In this document: positions 57,421 through 64,000 of the stretch, one piece after another | How the letters are laid out: the number at the start of each line of letters is the position of its first letter | Numbering within the stretch: the first letter of the stretch is position 1 | Assembly: GCA_012845835.1 (NCBI GenBank) | Contig: JABAKD010000021.1 | Location: 11,960,795-12,024,794, forward strand | Direction of reading: 5' to 3' | From: Undaria pinnatifida | Taxonomy: Eukaryota > Sar > Phaeophyceae > Laminariales > Alariaceae | Length of the DNA stretch: 64,000 bases | Made by a program: the position numbers and the translations under genes | The notes under the pieces: model-generated | Databases searched by the model: none | Told to the model about the DNA's origin: nothing | Seen by the model: the letters and a program-made list of their open reading frames with translations, nothing else

Positions 57421-58196
57421 TAGATCACATGTAATAATATCGCATATATATGACATCGCATACCCACCTCGCCTGATGGTGTATTTGTAAGATGTATCTC
57501 TGTTTTAAAATAGACGACCGCAGAGCCCCACATCGGCAAGGTAAAAATCATGGGCGTGAAATCGTACATTTGCGACAATAACAATTTGAAAAGGAAGCAC
57601 AGCCAGATGTGTTAAAATTGCGGTAAACCACCTTACCAACCCATTACGTAGGGTATTTTGTTCATACCGTCTGCACGTTCGCCTCCCAACCTATTCCAAG
57701 CGAAGATGACTTACTGAGGTAACGCAATTGAGCGCGTGTATACCAAGTATGACTAACGAGGTAACGTAATTGAGCGCGTGTATTCCAAGCGTGTTCCTTC
57801 AAAACACTGACGACTCGCATTTCTCCCTCTAGTGCTCGATGGCGGAGACAGTGCATGCCCACATCACCTCGCATGTTGTATTTGGCAATACGTATCTCTT
57901 TCGTATAATTAGCGATGTCAGAAAATAATGGTAACTATATGATGGTGGTTACAAACAGTGCATGACCACATCACCTCGCCTGTTGTATTTGGCAATACGT
58001 ATCTCTTTCTTATAATTATTAGCGATGTCAGAAAATAATGGTAACTACAAATATTCTATAAAATAATCTAGCTTTCGATCCGTGTACAAGAACAAATTAT
58101 GAAGATTTAACACGTTATTAACTACACTTAAACGCTGGGTTGCATACTGCATCTGACATCAAACCTTCTAGATAGAATAGTAAACATTACCAGGCA
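57421..58196 (+). repeat. Interior of element 3: tandem duplications, 107 bp and 48 bp
   Basis: A 107-bp unit ('gtgcatg-ccacatcacctcg', 'ttgtatttggcaatacgtat' and 'agcgatgtcagaaaataatg') is present at 57851 and 57958. Its beginning also resembles 57465-57515. Upstream, 'gaggtaacg-aattgagcgc' occurs at about 57717 and 57759. No transposase-like frame. Confidence 0.8.
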
Positions 58197-59636
58197 GATG
58201 ATACGCACATATTGAAATGTCCCGACCCCCCTCCCCTCCCCCTCCCCCGATCCCTCTTGTTCAAAAACCCCTCACCCCTTTCCCCCCCCCCCCCCCTCCC
58301 TCCCCCGATCCCCCCCCCCCCCCGCTTTCCGCCTAGTTTGTCCAAACGCCCCACTCATAATCGAAATCGGCCAGAGTAATAAACACCTATACGCAGTTGA
58401 TAGCACGTCATTATCTTTCTAACCATCCATGACGTAGTTTTCATTCTTTCCCCCCACCCCCCTCAGCCCCCTCTTCCAACGCCCCCTCTTTTCCAACCAC
58501 CCGCACGATCGCCTAGACCTAGCACCATGCGTATAACAAGCCCCTACACATATTTGATCTCACAGTCGGAGTGTATTTGAATATTATTTGTGACATAAAC
58601 CTCCTAACCCCCCCCCCCCTTCTAGCTCTCCCTTGCTAAAACGCCCCACCTAATATCGAAATCCGTCAGATAAATAAACACTTCATGCACTGGATATCAG
58701 CTCATCATCTTTCTAGAGCCATCCATGCCGCTGATTTCCCCCCACCCCACCCCGCCCCGAACGCCCCCTTCTTCCCCACCACCCGCACCATCGCCTAGAG
58801 ACCTAGCACCACACGTATAACAAACCCCTCACCTAAAACCCTTCCTTCCCCCCCCCCACGCCCCCTCCACCCCTTCCCCCCCCACGCCCCCACCCCCCAC
58901 CTCCCCAACCCCCCCCACCCCATCCCACCCCCACCCCCTCGAACACTCCGCCCTCTCTCTACTCACTGATTGTAAAACTTACCCCAGGATATACATGATG
59001 AACTGATGCATTCTTTCCAAAAGCGTCACTTTTATCCCCTCAAAATAATGTATAGTTGCCACGCACAGATTGAGCTGCCCCACACGCCCCATCCCCGCCC
59101 CAACCCCTCCCCCCATGATAAACCGGTGCATTTATTTTTATTTTTTTTTGTTTTTTATTTCATTTTTTTTTCTCAAAAACGTCAGATTTATCCCCTTACA
59201 AGGATTTATAGCTTCCACGCACAAATTTCCCGCCCGTCTGCCCCCCCCACCCCCCTTCCCCCCCCACCTCCAACCCCGCTCGCTTTTGATCATAACCAGG
59301 CCCCCACGTCCTTCAAAACTCCGCCCCCCCCTCACCGGTTATTCGACTTACAGGATTCACTCGATAAACGGATACATTTCCCTCCACAGCTGTCAGATTT
59401 GGTCCCCCTCAGAAACGGCTTTTATAGTTTCCGCGCACAGACTGACTAACATCACCCTGTTCACCCGGATAGCTACACTGTAGTTGTAAGGGAAGTCGCC
59501 GACCAATATCCTTAATGAGGACACACAACTCGTAATACGCGCGATCGGAGTATCACACACACCTTGCAAGGACGAGTTTCGACGAAATCTTCGATCTCAC
59601 AGCTAGCTGGAGTGTATTTTCATTTTTTATAATATA
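58197..59636 (-). repeat. Right inverted-repeat arm of element 3 (copy G)
   Basis: A reverse copy, collinear with copy C (22240-23678) over its whole length. It has the same succession of C-tracts, two 'cgcctaga-cctagcacca' blocks (58510 and 58791) and repeated 'gtcagatttatccc' sub-units up to the terminus. C and G are the most similar arms and both are expanded relative to E and F. Pro-rich frames such as 59006-59449 come from the C-tracts. Confidence 0.8.
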
Positions 59637-62495
59637 TATATAACATGATATTTCATATTATACCTTACATTCCATAGCGATATACATTACGTCCGAAAGT
59701 GACCGTGAGATGGACATGACATGAAAATATCACATTAGACTAGACTATATCACAGCCATATTATGTTAGGGGGTATGTATCAACATCATATACCCCCCTG
59801 GACTTTACTGTATACCAGGCTTTAGTATGGAGTTCCAAACCATCGCGATTAAAATGCGTTTTTCTGCGGATTCACACGGAAACTCTGCTGGAGCGACTAC
59901 GCTTCGCTATTCGAAACACACGTTCTTGCACAACAGCAATTGAATGCTCCGTGCTCGACGTCAACGATCGCGATGCTGGAAGGGACGTTAGTAGGCACTT
60001 ATCTTGTGGCAGCGGGTTTAGTATTTTGCGTTGTGTTTTTGGTTCAAGAACAAAGAATTTCACGCCGACGTTTACGTTATATTACATCGGGATTAGACTG
60101 TAGACTACCAACTGCAGATCGTTCGTGTCGTACACATTTCGTCCATGTCGGCTATTCCAAAACTTTTCGATGAAACGACGAACGATGTCATCGTCGTTTG
60201 GTGAATCTAAATCGTCTTGCGCCGTCATTCATGCGAACCTGTCTCACAAGTAAGTGTGTGGTTTTCACAACCTGCATAAAAGGTCGATCTCTTGAAAAAA
60301 AGCTCAGCGGGTACGCGTTTGCCTCCTCGACTCCCGCACAACGGTGATACCAGGACTGACATCTTGCAAATGGTCGCGTTCCGTCTGCTGCCTTGGTTGC
60401 GACACATTTACATGGCTAGAGGATTTATTGCAAAGGCATTCCTGAATAGCACGGGAATGCGTCAACCCAAGGAATTTTGGGGTTGCTAAACTTCTCACGC
60501 ACCCGGCGTAGTGCCTCTCGCAGTCGTGTACAGAGCCCCACCCCACTCGCATTCACGACCTGCGTCAAAACAGGCGTATAACCTGCTAGCACTGTACAGC
60601 CCTTGCTCAGTCTCTTGGATACCCTACACGGCTCCTAGGAAAACAGCTCGTGCACGTAGATGCATGAGATATACTTGGTATAGCTCCATCCACTGCTGGC
60701 TGGGGTTTTGAGTACCTCACGATATATCACCCCGCGCGATTGACCGCATTTATCCAAACGTTTCCCAGGAAAATATCGATAACGAATTCTCCCGACATTT
60801 ACGCCCGAAAAGTGCCACCAAATAGAAAACTGTCGAGATCGCGCAAGTGCCCGTCTCCACAAAACGATAGACGCTCGTATCACGAGGATGTTATCACGGG
60901 TGAACGCGAACGAATCAGTATTATTGTGGTTAGGTGCGAGCTCTAGCACCAGATCACCTTTTATGTCTTTTGTAGTTGGATCGAGATCGTGTACAACAGC
61001 CTTACGCAAAATCAAAACGAGGTCGACTCGTCGAAGCATAGCGGCGGCGACAAAGGCGAAAATTGGTGCATTCTTTCCTTGGGTCCCGACCGTATGCCGC
61101 GAGCGTCACAAACGACCATGGTGATGTACACGTACGTATATCGTTTCTTCTTGCGAACGAAACCACCCGCGCAGAAAGTATGTCCAACCACTAATTTGTG
61201 TTATAAGGCTTAGTTTGGGTATCCCCAGGAAATGAAACGGCTTGGATAATTGACAGGTCCGCCCGTTTATCCGGCCGACCTGACATCCCGTCGTTTCAGG
61301 GGGCGAGAGTGTTATAAGGCTTAGTTTGGGTAAGCTATCGGTTAACCTTTTGCAAGTGGTCAAATGGACTAATACCCCACTAGTCTAATACCTCAACATT
61401 TGCCTTACAGGGGCCATAGCAACGGTCACTTCGGAATGAAGAGTCAACCATGTCGACCTGGAAATTTCGTTACCTTGGGGGCAAGCTGTCTGTACCGCCT
61501 TGTCCGATTTCAAATTTTACACCGGAATGAGAACCATTGCGCTGACCACCTGTCTGTCCTGTCACCCAGTCGAACGCTGCCTCTGCGACGCGACTTGAAC
61601 GTCAGCTACAGCGTGCCGGTTCGCAAAATTTTACCTGTTCTTTGTGCCAAACATCGGATACCTTGAACGGCTGGAAGCCGGCTTGATAAGGAACACACCT
61701 TGGAAAAAAAGGCCAAGCAGCGGGTATTACATAACAAATGGAGTGGCTGTTGTGCCCATTTTGAAGGAAAGCATCTGCCACAAGTATGTTATTCTCGTGA
61801 GATTCCGCTTGGGCTAGCTTAGCCCTAGGTTGCATCAACCCTTACGTGAACTCTGCTCTGTCTGAAGATAGGTTCGATCTGCGGAAACAGAACTCACACG
61901 GCCAACGCGCCCCCAATGAACGACTAACGAACGCCTCTCGACGGGTCTGTTAGAGGGTCCTTTGTCAGCCTGCGGAGTGGGACTCCTTCAACGATGACCA
62001 CCCCGCACCGACACAATTCCGTTATTGCTCTAGATATAATTGCTTCAAAAGAAACACCCAGGTTTAACACGGCCTGAGGGCCCACCTACCGCCTCGTCGG
62101 ACGGAGCATGAAGACGTTTAGTGCGTAGAGCTGTTGCGACAGCTGGGACAAGCCCCGGCGTAAAAGAGGCCGTGATCACGGCAGCGTGTAGTCTGCTCAC
62201 CATCGAATCCCCATCGCGACATATGATACGAGTTCGTAGCGTAAGTTGGTGTGATTTCCTTGTGTAATTTATCATGAGGATACCAATTTCAAGACGAATC
62301 TATAGATGCATACGTACGATTCGTACGAGTGATTTTTTTTGTACTTTGTTCATCTGGAACAATCTCTGTTTTAATGCGTTGATCCAATGCCGCACGACCA
62401 CTACTACTGCGCTACTACTGATAATGCTAATATTTATAGTGTACGACTCACGTTTCGGACAGTTAGAGGCAAACAAAGCGGTTCTATGGCACCTC
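59637..62495. other. No recognised gene; one 112-bp-spaced direct repeat
   Basis: 'Gttataaggcttagtttggg' occurs exactly at about 61200 and 61312. Between them lie diverged inverted blocks ('gaaatgaaacgg' and 'ccgtcgtttcag'). The minus frame 60635-61039 (134 codons) and the plus frame 61400-61666 have ordinary composition but no recognised domain; exons cannot be excluded. Confidence 0.3.
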
Positions 62496-62836
62496 TGCCG
62501 TCCCATCGGGTCCCGTCCCGTCCGGTCGTAAAAAATTGTACTTATTGTCCCGCCCCGTCGTTAAAATATATATTTACCGTCCTGTCCCGTCGTAATAAAA
62601 TGCGTTTACCGTCCCGTCCCGTGGAGGGAAATATATTTACCGTCCCGTCCCGTCGTGAAAATCTACCAAGTTGAAATTTACAGTCCCGTTCCGTTGAAAC
62701 ATTGTACACCCACTGTCCCGTCCCGTCTCGTCAATGTATTGGGTCGTCATTTTTGCCCGTTCCGACCCGGCCGCGTCTTCAAATATTTTCCCGCCAAACA
62801 AGTCAAACCAGTCCCGTCTCGTCCCGTCCCGTCTCG
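62496..62836 (+). repeat. CCGTCCCGTCCCGTCGT minisatellite with AT-rich spacers
   Basis: CCCGTCCCGT-type cores recur about every 40 bp, separated by variable AT-rich spacers such as 'aaaatatatattta'. At least seven copies are visible between 62496 and 62836. The core can be read as Pro-Ser-Arg-Pro-Val in one + frame, but the spacers shift the frame, so a repeat protein is unlikely. Confidence 0.85.
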
Positions 62837-64000
62837 AATACTAGATACCGTGATAAACCTTGATAAAAAATTATTCGTACATACAATCCCCGAAGTCTTC
62901 CTGCTGCCGCCTGCTATCGCTGAAACCTCTTATCTCTGTCACAGATGATGATCGCTATATTTATGGTAAATGGGCCAGGCTCCCCTCGTCCACCCAGTTT
63001 CCGCCGATGCCTCCCCCTGGACCTCTAAAACCTCGGTACACCAGCCACGGAGGTCTAGCATGTACATTTCCCATACAGAGTCATCCCACGATAGCGGTGG
63101 AGCCGATTTTTATGAGCTCCTAAAATGTGAGGAGCGCAATGATATCAACATCACTCGAGACATGACTTCGAAGGCATTCGTTCGCGCAATCTGACCAACA
63201 CCTCAAAGCTACAAGAAATGTATTCGTATAAATATCATACTACTAACGGTAGTTGTTCGCTTGAGGAGATCCAGCGGCCAGAACCTTTCGTGCCAAAAGG
63301 TCCAACTCCAACCGTGAAATGACTCGGAAAAATTATCAGCAACTTCTTTTCATACACCTATTCCTTGGTCCATGATGGAGTGTACGATATCTTCAGACAA
63401 ACGTAAGCATGGCTGTGACTAGCTATCAGCGCTGACACGCTGGACGTGAGTCAGAGCGTACATAATTCGAATACGCCAGTTTCAACGCTTCTTCTTCTGG
63501 CTGATTTACGCGTCGTCGCTCAAATCCCGTTAAGGAACGTCTACAACAACAGCCCACTGTGTTTGCCAGGGTGCGCATGCTGTGTGCAAAACTGGGTTTT
63601 GATAGATGCATCGCTGCTAAACCCCGTTAGGCTAGGCCTGGCCTATCGCAAACATCATGAACCTCTGCATCAAATGGCCAAACATTCGGAGAAATATGTC
63701 TTGGCTACGTCCTGTAACCGATGAATGATTGCTAGAAACTCCCCAAAAGGAAAATACACGTTAAGGACCCAGGCTACGGTAGGGGGGTCCCCTTTTGGGC
63801 CTTGTATTTCAGTGGCTAGGGATCACTCGCGCGAGTAGCCCCTTTGTTCTTATGCAATCTTACGTTTTCTTTACGTTTTACATTGACGAAATCAGTCCGC
63901 AATGCAAAGGTGATCTAAGCTGCGCCAAACCACGTGCCTAAACCATCTTCATCCGTAGGGTACAGAGCTACTCGTGCAAGTTGGCTCAAACACACCAGGG
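62837..64000. other. No gene recognised to the right edge
   Basis: Short + frames (62860-63123, 62970-63194, 63446-63724) without motifs. Nothing links this end to the repeat families described elsewhere in the window. Confidence 0.35.

Larger units (their letters stand above)
56954..59636. mobile_element. Candidate 2.7-kb inverted-repeat transposon (element 3)
   Basis: The left arm is 56954-57420 (forward) and the right arm 58197-59636 (reverse). Both outer termini read TATATTATAAAAAATG inward, then AAATACACTCCAG, and both carry the same variant AGCTAGCTG where the other copies have AGCTG. That shared variant supports the two arms belonging to one element. The interior (57421-58196) is only 0.8 kb, lacks segment X and has no gene. 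This may be an internally deleted, non-autonomous derivative. Confidence 0.6.

Noticed and set aside
59006..59449. 147-codon Pro-rich ORF and its overlapping partner
   Set aside because: Translation of C-tract sub-units in copy G. The equivalent frame in copy C (23070-23495) is also tract-driven.
1..64000. Integrated EsV-1-like provirus
   Set aside because: The EsV-1-7 motif occurs in both the virus and host genomes. No capsid, polymerase, helicase or other viral core gene is visible, and the family is large in host genomes.
1..64000. CRISPR array or bacterial operon
   Set aside because: Repeats are long, diverged and unevenly spaced, there are no cas genes, and gene density is far too low for a bacterium.

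Overview
The window looks like nuclear DNA of a brown alga or a close stramenopile relative. The main evidence is three intronless genes built from tandem C-x4-C-x16-C-x2-H-x12 modules, the signature of the EsV-1-7 repeat family. That family was named after a gene of the Ectocarpus virus EsV-1 and includes the brown-algal developmental gene IMMEDIATE UPRIGHT (IMM); it is strongly expanded in brown algae. The rest of the window fits a repeat-rich eukaryotic genome: low gene density, no operons, long runs of G or C, CAG microsatellites, tandem satellites and inverted-repeat elements. The assignment to brown algae is inference from family knowledge; the modules themselves are read directly.

Layout. 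1-9.4 kb: no recognisable gene; a G-tract repeat at the left edge, a 248-bp tandem duplication and a CAG/CAA microsatellite. 9.4-15.0 kb: two convergent EsV-1-7 genes with 16 and 11 modules. 15-18.5 kb: a three-copy 122-bp tandem repeat and otherwise unexplained DNA. 18.5-34.0 kb: two large candidate transposons of about 5.2 and 9.4 kb, each bounded by outward-facing inverted copies of the same G/C-tract repeat and sharing an interior segment. The larger also holds a CCCGGGTA-rich satellite in two blocks, a tRNA-like SINE candidate and a MITE. 34-41.8 kb: sparse. 41.8-42.8 kb: a third EsV-1-7 gene with 8 modules. 44.1 kb: a second MITE copy. 44.85-47.2 kb: a ~220-bp tandem array whose units each carry two hairpins, with paired substitutions in two units. 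49-52.4 kb: possible decayed coding DNA. 52.6-53.2 kb: a dead EsV-1-7 gene. 57.0-59.6 kb: a third, compact element of the same inverted-repeat family. 62.5-62.8 kb: a CCGTCCCGT minisatellite.

The three intact EsV-1-7 genes share one plan. The Met lies two residues before the first Cys, followed by a variable number of interchangeable modules. Two specialised modules then form an invariant cap, and a short conserved tail ends in Glu-Cys/Leu-Met/Leu-Tyr/Phe. The pseudogene keeps traces of the same cap. The window therefore shows one family in several states: long, medium, short and dead. The genes are dispersed among repeats in both orientations. Nothing links them into a pathway, and their molecular function is unknown beyond probable metal binding.

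Most of the window is non-coding or not interpretable by eye. Multi-exon genes with short exons could be present in the stretches described as empty and would not be visible without transcript or homology data.
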